DNA of 64,000 nucleotides from Codonopsis lanceolata (taxonomy: Eukaryota; Streptophyta; Magnoliopsida; Asterales; Campanulaceae): assembly GCA_013146195.2 (NCBI GenBank), contig CM028378.1:77281254-77345253 (forward strand). The letters run 5' to 3'. Position numbers and translations under genes: made by a program. Below are positions 22,254 through 33,920 of this stretch, one piece after another. Position 1 is the first letter of the stretch, and each line of letters starts with the position of its first letter. The notes under the pieces are model-generated. The model worked only from the letters and a program-made list of their open reading frames with translations, had not been told where the DNA came from and ran no database searches.

Positions 22254-25200
22254 TGTGAGAACCCAAACCCCATTTCATGTTTGTCATCATTATAACATGT
22301 TTATAATATGTCTTTACATATTTGAGACTTCATTTCATTCATATCGTGTTGGCATTGAATTGGTTAAGATCATAATAGAGTAATGGTCTTCCATGCGTTG
22401 CATGCCTTGTTGTTGTTGTTTCGGGTGTTCGTATTAACGTGTTAGCACCTTAATAAGTCTCATGAGAGTCTTAATACCTTGCATACAAGATTTACAATGT
22501 TCATCTTAGTTGTTTCATGCTTGGTTGGGAGTTTAGAAGCTTCGTTGCTTCGGTTGTGTTTTGTGGTTTAACATCATTGCTTGTATTGCCTTCATTTCGT
22601 CGAGAGAAGTTCGGTTGAGTTCTAGGCCTTGAATACAAGCCATAACCATGTTTAAACAAGCCTTATACATGTTCATAGATTGGTTGCATTTGGAAATAAG
22701 ATGATCAACTTATTACTTCACAGATTCAGTCCGGTTTTTGGGCGAACTTCGGGAAAATTCTGGTACCAATCTACTAAAGAGAATTTTCTAAAAATTTAGT
22801 ATGTTCTACCTACATATGTTAGTATACTCCTGTAAAATATGGTATTTTTCCAAGGTGTATAAGTACCTCATTTAGGTCTTGACTTACGGCTGTGCCAGAA
22901 TTCTGTTTTCAGGAAATCAGCTTCTGTACTTGAACTTGTAGTAGCCATATTTTGATGAATATAAGTCCAAATTGAGTAATTTAAAAGGCTAAACTATAGT
23001 TTAAAGAGTCTAGTTTCATAAAAATCAATAATCACCTCATTTGGAGGTGTGAGCTATTTATGGTCGATTTTACAAGATTGACTGTCTGTTGTCCAGTTTT
23101 CTGCATTTGTGAGTTTTGAGTGGATTTGGCTAATGACTCTTGAACCCTTGCCCTTGGCCGACCTTGATGACTCAGGCCACCTTTGTTGACTTGTCTAACA
23201 CCCTTTTGACCCTTGGATCATGGCTTATCAATGGCTAGCATGCCTTGGCCAATTAGAAGTCTCTTAAAGCCTTTCACTTGGATTGGGGACATAGTTTCTA
23301 GGGAAGTATATAAACACAAATATCAGCCCTTCCAGCCATTTTTGTCTAACAAAACCAGAGAATCCAGAGCTTGAGCTCCAAATTCGTCCATGGAGGAGAC
23401 CCTAGGTTGAAGGACCATTTCCGGAGATCCGGTGGTCCGATTGTCGAACCGAGACCGCCAAATCGAAGCTCTTGATCATCTCTACAAGAATCCTCTCTTT
23501 AATCAACCTTTCCTCCATTAATCATAGGACTAAGGTGAGTGACAATTCCCTGAGATTTTCATGTTAAACAAAATAGCATGACCCCTTCATTATAGTTGTT
23601 TTAATGTTGATTGTGAACATCTTTTGTGAAGACACAACCTTCAATTCAACATATAAAATGTGAGTATGATTTTATGAAATCTCTATGAAGTTATGATTTT
23701 GACATTTATTAAAGCATGAATGTTGTTTGTATTAAGCTTGGGAATAACTCTTGTGAAAGAATTCGGTTCAATTCAAGGTTTAACAAAATCACCGAAACTA
23801 GGGTTTGAAACTTCGAGATTGTGTTTAAGGCTAGTTCGAGAACATGAGCGGCTTAGTTATCAAGTTCTAAATGAGCGGAGAACTTAGGAGAAGGCAATGT
23901 GATACATATAGTATCAATACTCTTCTTGGTTTAATTGTAGTAAAACTCACGGAGTTGAATTTAGGGAGTTATGAACAATAACGACTCCACAATCAATCCC
24001 TACGACGAATGTAGTTCGTTAGACTAATGAATTAGCTTACGATACTTTGAGATGGATTGATGAGTATGCCTTGATGTATGTGTGCTTGTAAGACTCAATC
24101 GAGTTCTTATGTGGTTTGTGTGATTATGTTAAGTAAATGCATGATCGAGAGCATGTTATAGAATGATATATCTATTTGACATGATGAATTTAGTGCGTTA
24201 GACTAATGAATTAGCTTACGTGACTTTGGGATGGATTGAAGGGCATATTTGATATGTGTGCTTATAAGACTCAATCGAGTTCTTATGTGATTTATGTGAT
24301 CGTGTGAAGTAAATGCATGATTGAGAGCATGTTGTAGAATAATGAATCTATTTGACATGTTGAATTCGCTCTTGTCGAATTCTTGTGTGATTCCTTAAGT
24401 GAGTAAACAACTACTTGTTCCTTATTTGAGATCTCATGACGAGTAAACATCTACTTGGCATTGCATTAGTCAGCTGGCATATTTGATTGAGTCGTTGGTG
24501 TGACAATGCATCGCCGTCACGAGTTATGGGACTCGTGATAGTGATGGATTGTTATACCGGGTTTTTATCACACACGCCTCCTTTGTTGGCCACGGTGGGG
24601 AAGTAGCACCTTTCTTTGTAACCAAGAGAGCACATTGGAAGGTCTAAGTACCAAGGAGAGAGCTTGGTACCGAGTAGAAAACTTAGAGAACGATACTTTG
24701 ATACACTCATCACGGGTATCATTGGCACGAATGTTATGTGTATTGCGGGAGCTACGTAGGCGGCATCGGTTTCATATCATATCCTCCTTATATGTGGTTT
24801 ACCTTTATAGCACTTATGTGAAACAATGTGCTACCATGGATATGTGTTTTAAGTGTTTATTAAATGAGCGCTTTGATTGACTTGATATTAAAAATGATAT
24901 CTTGATATGTATCTTTGCATGATGCCATGACATGCATAATTGTTAACTCACAAAGTCTTTATGACTTACCCCTCCCTTTTCTTGCTTTAGATCCGAGCCG
25001 TTCGGTACCGCTCGTTGAGGTGTTGCGGGGTTCGTGCTTGTCCGTGATCGCACGCGACGAGGTTGTGGTTATTAGATGTCCTTATTTTGTTCTCTTTTGT
25101 AAGGGCGTTGGGATTAGCAAGTCATTTAGACTTTGCTTTGGGAATTTGGTTTTGTTGTATTTATGTCTATACTTGTATTCTATTTTGAGTCTTGGCGCAT

Positions 25201-25539
25201 GTATGCCGAGCCTTGTATAGATGTAGTTATGGTTCACGTGATTTTTAAATCTTCATTGGGCATTACTTTAGCTCTTATTTATTTATGTTGTTCTCAGGCA
25301 TGTTATAGCCGTCGAGGTATATTTGCATGAGCTGTGTAGTGTTGGGTTCGGTAGTAAAGTCGCCGATGATTTGGTATAATTGTCTTAATTGTTATATCGG
25401 TGTAAAAAAAGTTTTAAAATTTCCGGCCTTTTGGTGCCGAGTCGCTTCATCTAAAATGTTGCGTCACGTCGTTTTTTCCAAAGCGAGTCTTTGCATGTAT
25501 TGTTGTCCTATTTGGACGACTTGACTTGTGATTCCATCC
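22254..25539 (+). mobile_element. Family-1 LTR 3, cut by assembly gap
   Basis: It starts TGTGAGAACCC after a polypurine tract and runs to GATTCCATC at the gap edge. Only about the last 25 bp (the GGGTCGGGTCGTCAC end) are missing. It is very close to LTR 2. The second hairpin of the EcoRI-like pair is absent near 24,418. Confidence 0.88.
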
Positions 25540-25639
25540 NNNNNNNNNNNNNNNNNNNNNNNNNNNNNNNNNNNNNNNNNNNNNNNNNNNNNNNNNNNNN
25601 NNNNNNNNNNNNNNNNNNNNNNNNNNNNNNNNNNNNNNN
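25540..25639. other. Assembly gap (100 N)
   Basis: Exactly 100 N, a conventional length for a gap of unknown size. It joins a plus-strand LTR to a minus-strand gag of the same family. Order, distance and orientation across it are unproven. Confidence 0.98.
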
Positions 25640-26439
25640 CTTCTTGTGAAAGCGCAGAGAAGGCTTCGGCTGATGCTCCTCAATATCTCTCTCTATCTCG
25701 CAAGCACGATCTACCGCGCCCGATAATCGATCAAGCGAAGAGACAAGGCCTCTAGCTACGTCTTCAAGCCTTGAACTTGAGAACCCTCGAGGCTCATACG
25801 GTACAAGATGCGCACAATCCTTGTTTCTTCGGTGAACTTAGGCGAATCTTGAGCTACGGTCATAAAACCTGCTCCAAGTCTTGGAACTCCTTCTCCTCTG
25901 CGTCACTACCAGGGACATATGAAGCCAACTCCTCTCGAAGTTAGGCCACACTCTAGGGACCCCATTCGATTCCACTAGCAAGCAAGACTTTCCACCAATG
26001 GTTGGCGGCTCCCTCGGCTTATAAGCTGCTAGCAACCCTCTCTTCCTCAGTGCGATCAGAGCTGCAAAAATCTTCTCTAAGTCCTCAAGCCACAACTCGG
26101 CTTAATCATCAGACTCGCCTCCAAAGATGGAGGTTTCATCTTCAGAATCTCTCTAAAATAGCGTTGTTCCTCCTCAGGATCACAGGGCACATCATTACGA
26201 GGTGGCGGCGCCTCACCTCGAGGTTACGGTGGTGGTGGTGGTGGAACTCCTCTGGCTGACCTCCAGGGCCATCATTCATAAAGGCAAGCATCGGCGATAC
26301 ATGTCCGCCATCTGCATTAGGGTCAACTTGCTCTGTGAGGAGGTCTATCACCTGTCTATCTCTCTGTCACCTCGACCAACACACGCCTCCTGGCTGGGAC
26401 CGGTACCTCCGTATTCGTACCGTGTCTAGTCTCCACCAT
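25640..26439 (-). pseudogene. Gag remnant of an inverted family-1 Tekay element
   Basis: Likely start is the ATG at 26,439 (MVETRHGTNTEVP), about 110 bp from the primer-binding site, matching the gag start position in family 2. Further along, EILKMKPPS, WLEDLEKIFAAL, LAAYK and VWPNFER correspond to the conserved retrotransposon gag domain (W-x-E-x-x-x-K-I-F and the following helices). Several frame changes interrupt it. The gap at 25,639 removes the zinc knuckle and everything downstream. It shows that family 1 does have gag, which the array units lack. Confidence 0.75.
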
Positions 26440-26536
26440 TGTGAACCTATAAGAAATCACTCGGCGTTAGAAATCACACATAGAACCAACCCGCCTAGGC
26501 CATGGAACCTATCACGGCCGATAGCTAACTCTATAA

Positions 26537-26548
26537 AGCTCGATACCA
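26537..26548 (-). promoter_or_regulatory. Primer-binding site of the inverted family-1 element
   Basis: On the minus strand TGGTATCGAGCT begins two bases after the LTR end at 26,551. This identifies the LTR to the right as the 5' LTR of a minus-strand element. Confidence 0.8.
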
Positions 26549-26550
26549 GC

Positions 26551-29500
26551 GTGACGACCCGACCCGGACCAGAGATGGAATCACAAGTCAAGTCGTCCAA
26601 ATAGGACAACAATACAAGCAAAGTCTCAATTGTAAGCGGCGTGGCCAACATTTCGGATGAAGCGCGACTCGGCACCAAAAGCAGGAAATTTTAAAACTTT
26701 TTAAACATTATAGCAATTTAAGACAAGTATATCAATTCATCGGCGACTTTACTACGGAACCCAACACTACGCGATTCATGCAAATATACCTCGGCGGCTA
26801 TAACATGCCGGAGAACAACATAATTAAATAAGAGCTAAAGTAATGCCCGGCGGAAGTTTTCAAAAGCAGATGAACCATAAAACTGACTATACAAGGCTCG
26901 GCGTACATGCGTAGGCACTCAAAATAGGATACATGAACTACAAGTATAGACATAAATCCCAATAAACCAAATTCCCAAGCAAAGTCTAAATGACTTGCTA
27001 AACCCGATCCTTACAAAGAGAACAAAACAAGGACATCTCAAAACCACAACCTCGTCGCGTGCGATCACGGACAAGCGAGAATCTGCTACACCTCAACGGC
27101 GGTACAGGCGGCTCGGATCTAAAGATAAAAGGGAGGGTAAGTCATAAAGACTTTGTGAGTTAACAATTATGCATGTCATGGCATCATCGGCATACATATC
27201 AAGATATCATTTTTAATATCAAGTCAATCAGCGTTCATTTAATAAACACTTAAATCACATATCCATGGTAGCACATTGTTTCACATAAGTGCTATAAAGG
27301 TAAACCACATAATAGGAGGATATGATATGGAACCGGTGCCGCTACGTAGCTCCTGCAATACACACCGTTAACATTTCGTGCCAATGATACCGTGATGAGT
27401 GTATCAAAGTACCGAGCTCTCTACTCGGGTGCCGAGCTCTCTACTCGGTTACTAGACTTGCCAATGTGCTCTCTTGGTTTGCAACAAAGGGCTACTTCCC
27501 CACTCAGTGGCCAAAGGAGGCGTGTGTGATAAAAACCCCAAGGTATAACAACCCATCACTATCACGAGTCCCACAACTCGTGGCTCAGCGATGCATTGTC
27601 ACCAACGACTCAATCAAATATGCCACTGGACTCATGCAATGCCAAGTAGATGTTTACTCGTCATATAATCTCAAATAAAGAACAAGTTCGACAAGAGCGA
27701 ACTTATTCAACAAGTAGTTGTTTACTCATTTAAGGAATCACACAAGAATTCGACAAGAGCGAATTCAACATGTCAAATAGATACATTATTCTACAACATG
27801 CTCTCAATCATGCATTTACTTCACACGATCACATAAACCGCCTAAGAACTCAATTGAGTCTTACAAGCACACATACTTCAAGGCATACTCATCAATCCAT
27901 CTCAAAGTATCGTAAGCTAATTCATTAGTCTAACGAACTACATTCATCGTAAGGATTGATTTTGGAGTCGTTATTGTTCATAACTCCCTAAATTTCAACT
28001 CCGGTGAGTTTTACTAAAATTCAACCAAGAAGAGTATTGATACTATATGTATCACATTGCCCTTTCTAAGTTCTCCGATCATTTAGAACTTGATAGCTAA
28101 GCCGTTCATGTTCTTAAACTAGCCGTAAACCCAATCTCGAGTTTCAAACCCTAATTTCGGTAATTTTGCTAAACATTGAATTGAAGAATTCTTTCAAGAA
28201 TTCTTTCATTCCCAAGTTATTCCCAAGCTAATACAAACAACATTCATGCTTTAATAAATGTCAAAATCATAACTTCATAGAGATTTCATAAAATCATACT
28301 CACATTTTATATGTTGAATTGAAGGTTGTGTCTTCACAAAAGATGTTCACAATCAACATTAAAACAACTATAATGAAGGGGTCATGCTATTTTGTTTAAC
28401 ATGAAAATCTCAGGGGAATTGTCACTCACCTTAGTCCTATGATTAATGGATGGAAGGTTGATTAAAGAGAAGATTGTTGTAGAGAGATCAAGCTCTTCGA
28501 TTTGGCGGTCTCGGTTCGTCAATCGGACCACGGATCTCAGGAAATGGTCTTTCAAGTTGAGCTTCTTCCCAAGGACGAAAATGGAGCTATGTTCAGCCAA
28601 CAATGGAGTTTTGTGATCAACAATGGCTGAACAAAGGCTTATATACCTCAAACTAAACCTCAATCCAAGTGAAGGGGTTAAATGGCTTGCTAGCCATTGA
28701 TAGATCTCATCGAGGGTTTAGGAGGCTTGGACTAAGTCAACAAAGAAGGCTTGAGTCTCTAAGGGCGGCCAAGGGCAAGGGCTAGTTGGTCTTCAACCAA
28801 AACTTAAACAAAAATCCCGCAAATGAGTCTTACGATGACCTTGCGGTCGCAAGGTCATCTCCACCTTGCCTCAAGGTCTCGAACTTTGCTTCCCAAGTTC
28901 TTTGCCTCTATGCGGGGCAAGACCAAACCACCTTGCGATAGCAAGGTCTCAGTTGAAAAGCCTTCAAATTTGGCCTAGAATCAACCCAAACAACCCAATA
29001 AATTCAAGGGGGTAAACCAACACTCAAACACAATCGAACAGGGCGAACATCACCGAAACACATCCGAAACAAGTTGGAACATGGCTGGAACCACCCACAA
29101 GCGACCAGCGAATCAAACACGAGTCAATCCCAACTTAATCTAGGATAGAATGAACATGTATTAGGCTTGTTTAATCATGGTTATAGCTTGTATTCAAGGC
29201 CTAGAACTCAACCGAACTTCTCTCGAGACGAAATGAAGGCAATACAAGCAATGATGTAAAAACCGTAAAACACAAACGAAGCTACGAAGCTTCTAAACTC
29301 CCAACCAAGAACACAACAACTAAGATGAACATAATTAACCTTAGATGCAAAGTACTAAGATTCTCATGAGACTTATTAAGGTGATAACACGTTAATACGA
29401 ACACGAAACAACAACAACAACAAGGCATGCAACGCATGGAAGACCATTACTCTATTATGATCTCAACCAACTCAATGCCAACAAGACATGAATGAAATGA

Positions 29501-29575
29501 AGTCTCAAATATGTCAAGACATATTATAAACATGTTATAATGCTGACAAACATGCAATGGGTTCGGGTTCTCACA
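26551..29575 (-). mobile_element. 5' LTR of the inverted family-1 element
   Basis: On the minus strand it runs from TGTGAGAACCC (29,575) to GGGTCGTCAC (26,551). It carries the hairpin cluster (27,400-27,460; 27,680-27,765), a copy-specific palindrome cluster at 28,834-28,953 and a splice-donor-like CTAAGGTGAGTGAC near 28,430. In the LTR 1/LTR 2 variable block it matches LTR 1. It truncates the LTR fragment to its right, so it inserted later. Confidence 0.88.
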
Positions 29576-30395
29576 ATGTTTCATTTATGATATGTTGTTT
29601 GTAGTAGCGTACTGAGTCTTTATGATTAACTCCGTACTTTACTTTCCAATGTGCGGTTGTTTGCTAGCTAGCGTTGAGGCGAGTAGATCCGTGCTGTAGC
29701 GGGGCCACGTATCGATAGTTGAGTTGAGGTCGTGATATCAAGTGCGATTACCTCCTCAGAACTTTTATTAGCGGAGCCTAGTCTGTGATTTCGGTATTTA
29801 TATTTTGTGTCATTTATTTTGTTGAGGGCGATATTTCTTTTGTAAAGTTATATAAACTTTGCGATCGGGTAGATTGTTCTAGTATTGTTGTATTATTCCA
29901 ATAGCCGACATTTGTAGTCGGAGACACGAGTACTCCATAGTAGAGTAATCGTCATCGGTTGTACCGAGGAGTAGCCGGTGATTTCATTATTCTAGTTATC
30001 CTAGTTGTTGTTGTTGTTACCCGGTATGCTCTTAGCCGTGGGTCATTGTTATATCGGGTTGATTTTGATGGAGCACAGGCTGGAGTGCCGATGGTTAGTT
30101 CTATCTGCAATGTTGCGGCACGCGAGTTTCGTTTTCATACCTCGTGAGGCAACGCCTCTCTTGGTTTCATTTGTTTCAGTCTCGAGCTCTTAAGCTTGAG
30201 GGCTTGTTCTTTAACGCTTCCACATCTTCGAAATTTTGAAAGTCGTATTTTAGTTCGGCTTCTTGTTCGTGTCTAGAGCTTGTTAGCTCGAACGTTCCAC
30301 TTGCACTTTGTTTTAGCAAGTGTTTGTCCTCTCTTGTGTCGTTCCAACGGCACAACTTCGGGATTCTGTACTGGAATCCGGGTCGGGTCGTGACA
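29576..30395 (+). mobile_element. 3' part of an LTR, third gypsy-like family
   Basis: It ends CCGGGTCGGGTCGTGACA at 30,395. Its last ~90 bp align with 1-91, and it resembles family 2 around GCAATGTTGCGGCACG. The 5' part is cut off by the inverted family-1 LTR. Its end lies inside copia integrase coding sequence, so it inserted into that element. No coding sequence. Confidence 0.7.
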
Positions 30396-33326
30396 GATTG
30401 GTCCAAAGAGATCCATGTGCAGAAGTTGAATAGGTCTGGAAGTTGACATGACAGACTTGCACTTAAAGGAAGACTTGGAGAGTTTTCCTAACTGGCAAGC
30501 CTTGCAACTTCTGTCGTGGTCGGCAGACACCGTAGGTAGACCTTTGACAAGCCCATCTTTGGAGAGCTTGGAGAGGTACTTGAAGTTGAGGTGACTGAGA
30601 CTCTTGCACCAAAGCCAACTATAGTCACGAATGTTGTTTGCAACTAGGCAAAGGCTAAAGGATCTCCCTAGAATGTTTAAGTCCATGACATAGACATTTC
30701 CTTGTCTATTGCCGGTCAATAATGTTGAGCATGATTCACGATCTTTGATGAGACATTAGTTGGAGGAGAATTGGCAGATAAGTCCTTTGTCGTATAATTG
30801 AGATATGCTCAGAAGATTATGCTCTAAGCCATTCACTAAAGAAACGTTGTTGATGGAGAGACTTCCTCTAGTGATTGAGCCATACCCAATTGTTTTCCCT
30901 CTTGTATTGTCGTCGAAAATCACCATAGGACCTTTAGCTTCAGCTATATCTGAGAGTAGACTTATGTTCCTTGTCAAGTGCCTTGAATAGCCACTGTCGA
31001 GGTACCAAATGTCCTTATTTTCTGAATCTATAGCCATGAAGCAGTCCTGAAAAAGTCAAAGGAACAAGGTCCCCTTTATTTTTTTTTGGGTCCTAAGGAT
31101 TAGCAACCTTTTGGGACCCATACCTGCTTAACCTTGAGAGAACTAAGTCTCTTAGATTTCGGTGTGAACCTTAGCAAGCATTCTGGGACCAGATGGCCTA
31201 AACAGTTGCAAGAATGACATAGATGAAAGTTCCATGGAGGATAGTGATTAGCTTTAGCTGTAGAGTGCTTGTGACTTTCCTTATTCCCAACAGTAGTCTT
31301 AGGTTCAGCTAGCTTGTTGACGGTAGGCTTAATTGGTTTCTGTTGAGCCTTCCTTGATTTGTTACTAGCAGACTTAGCCTTGGCTGGTCTGTTGTTAACT
31401 GTTTTAGGAGGATTTGGCAGAATTCCTTTAAGTTTATTGTCAATTAACTTGGGTGCCTTAGCCATTTCATAGACAAACTTGACAGGTACTAGTAGAGATT
31501 TCGTAGGTCTACCGCTAGCAGACTTTGCTTTAGCAAAGTTGTTGTCGGTAGACTTTGATTTCTCTACCGTTCCTTTCTCAAGCTTCTCATTAGAGACACT
31601 CTCTTTGGCTTTCCCATTGTGAGCCTTGGGGTAAATATATGGTACACTTGTATAGCCAAGTCCATGTTTACCTTTGTTCCCGAAGGTCTGTTTGGAGAAG
31701 GAAGTGCCATCAGCGGTCTTGGAGGATTCACCTTTCTCAGTGACAGAAGAGTATGCAATGTTGGGCTCATCATTATAGCCTAAGCCTGATTTATCTCCAC
31801 TTGGATTTTGGCTAGAGAGGATTCCCTCGAAGGTTTCCTAGGAGTTGTTCCATGAGTCAATTGTCTTTTGCAAGGCAATTTTTTCAAGGTCTAGCCCTTT
31901 GATGTGCTCCGTTAGGCAATCAACTTTATCACAAAGAAATTTGTTTTCTCCGTTTAGCTTGATATTCTCTTGTTGATAGCTATTGAGAGTTTGAATCTCA
32001 CCACAAAAGATTTCTCGAAGACAGCTTTTCAAAGTTCTTTGCGAGTTTTACATAGGCTACTCTGAAAGAGTTGAACTCCTCAAGCATTTCTTGATTATCC
32101 TTGAGCATTTCTTCCTTACTGAAGTTTTCATAGTTGATCTTATCTTTTACGAAGGGACTAGGTGAGATTTTGACTTCATGTTCAGAGTCATAGGTGGGAC
32201 TTGATTCATGAGCTATTAAACATATATTGGCTTGCTCACAATCGTCCTCACCTTCTTCTGAATATGTCTCAAACCATGTAGCAACCTGTTTTTCTTCAAT
32301 GTCTTCAGCCAGCATACCTTTTTGTTTTTGAAATTTCTTATATGGAGGATTTCGGTATGCTTCAAATTTTGGCTTTGGACATTTAGATGCAAAATGACCA
32401 GGTTTTCTACAGTTATAACACACTAGCTCATTGTTAGATGGACTTTCAGCAGATTTTCTAAAAGGCTGCTGGTGTGTGTCCTTCCTTCCATATTTGGCAA
32501 ATTTTTTAAAATGTTTAACAAACATTACAAATTGTTCATCCGAAAGAAAATCATTTTCACTGGAGGAAGTAGAAGGTTTGTTTTCAGCTGGGGTTTCTTC
32601 TTGTACCATGGCTGGCAAGGACAAGGTTTTGAACTGCTAGTCCTGCTCTAGAGCTTGATTAACTTCTAGCTCGTAAATCTTTAAACTTGCATAGAGACTA
32701 TGAAGCATAATTTCATTCAAGTTCTTAGATTCCTTAATGGCGATAGTCTTAAGATGCCAAAGACTACCTAGAGAGCCTAGAAACCTCATGTTCATTTCTT
32801 TCTTTTCATAAGTTTTACCAAGAGAAAAGCAACTATTTATTACCTCGCTGAAGCGATCGTATGCTTGTCTCAAGGTGTCCTTGGGATCCTTCTTGATAGA
32901 ATTGAATTGTTGGATGAAGGTGTACTTCCTGTTGTCCCTTGTATCTTGGTCTCCTTCCAAGTATTCGACCAGAGCTTCCCACATTTCTTTTGCAGTGGTA
33001 CACCGAATCACTTGTTGGTAAGTGCTGGTGTCTAGTAAGCTAATTATGATGTTGATAGATTTACTATCTAGCTCTACTAGCTTTCTATCGTCCTCAGTCC
33101 ATTCTGATTCTTCTTTTGGTACTTCAGCAGGATTTCTAGTAATGGATGCCAGAAGATTTGCCTTCATTGGTACATGACGTCCTGCTAGTACGCATTTCTA
33201 TAACATGTTTTCAATAGAATTCATAAAACGCATTACCTTATCCTTCCATACATCGAAATGGCCTTCGTCGAATATTGGGATGTGGTTCGTATTTGACGTA
33301 GGTAGCATGTAGTGTGTTTGTGCCAT
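30396..33326 (-). pseudogene. Ty1/copia gag-protease-integrase start (SIRE-like), decayed
   Basis: Likely start is the ATG at 33,326, about 55 bp from the primer-binding site (MAQTHYMLP, FDVWKDKVMRFM). The gag region includes WEALVEYLEGD and FLGSLGSLWHLKTIAI. There are two CCHC knuckles, CYNCRKPGHFASKC near 32,390 and CHSCNCLGHLVPEC near 31,200. Protease follows (WYLDSGYSRHLT, where Y replaces the usual C), then the pre-integrase domain (LSHLNFKYLSKL, CKACQLGK) and the first integrase residues (LHMDLFGPI). Stops lie at 33,198, 32,637, 31,838 and 30,756, with frame changes near 32,000 and 31,090. The first two stops replace likely Trp codons. Integrase is cut at 30,396 by an LTR; RT and RNase H are not in the window. 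The second knuckle and the long spacer suggest the SIRE/Maximus lineage (inference). Confidence 0.88.
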
Positions 33327-33379
33327 TGGATCGTATCTCACAAGAGTTTAATCTTGGAAAAACTAGTTTTCGAAGAGTT

Positions 33380-33393
33380 GAGCTCTGATACCA
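33380..33393 (-). promoter_or_regulatory. Primer-binding site of the minus-strand copia element
   Basis: TGGTATCAGAGCTC on the minus strand, complementary to the initiator tRNA-Met 3' end and two bases from the LTR. Confidence 0.9.
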
Positions 33394-33920
33394 ATTGTTA
33401 GTCCCAAAGGGCACAATAATAAGCTAGAATGGGGGTGTTGAATAGCTTATTAAACACTTAAAACTTTTCGTATTGATTCCTAAAACAAGCACTTGCAATC
33501 TATTGAAAATATTGAAGTGGCGGAAGTCTTGCAAGGAAGACAGACTAAGTCTGCTGGTGAAGCACTACCAGTAGACTTAGCTGGTTACTCAAGTTTGCTA
33601 CTAAGAAGTAAGTTAACAGATATGAAAACAGTTGAATGTAGTAAGTAAAGAACATAAGTATTTTGAGATGGTTCACACTATAAAGAGTGCTACGTCCACC
33701 ATCAAGGTAGTCAACCTTGGATTTAAATGTGCATTATGTTTTCCACTAGTTCTATTATAGAAATGTCCAATGGATTGTGTACAAAATATTTGACTTGTGT
33801 TTGAGGGTGGGGGTATTGAATATCTGGACAAAACAAAATATTCAACGTGTAGAAGAATAGTAGAAAGAACGACAATAAGAAGCAAAAGATTAATGGTTGA
33901 TGCAGATCTTGTTGTTGTTG

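Larger units (their letters stand above)
7642..25539 (+). mobile_element. Tandem array LTR-internal-LTR-internal-LTR, family 1
   Basis: LTR starts (TGTGAGAACCC after a polypurine tract) lie at 7,642, 14,925 and 22,254, giving periods of 7,283 and 7,329 bp. Each internal part begins with a primer-binding site and ends with a polypurine tract, and neighbouring units share one LTR. This is the structure expected after unequal recombination between LTRs. The right end runs into an N gap, so the copy number may be larger. A collapsed or mis-joined assembly is the main alternative. Confidence 0.85.

Noticed and set aside
10100..25400. Interpreting every frameshift in units B and C as natural decay
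   Set aside because: The changes cluster at CAG/CTG/CCG sites and recur as GCTG to CTTTG; sequencing error is the better explanation for many of them.
27600..28400. Possible CRISPR-like or regularly spaced repeat array
   Set aside because: The repeats are hairpins and duplicated LTR words without regular spacing, in a plant retrotransposon.
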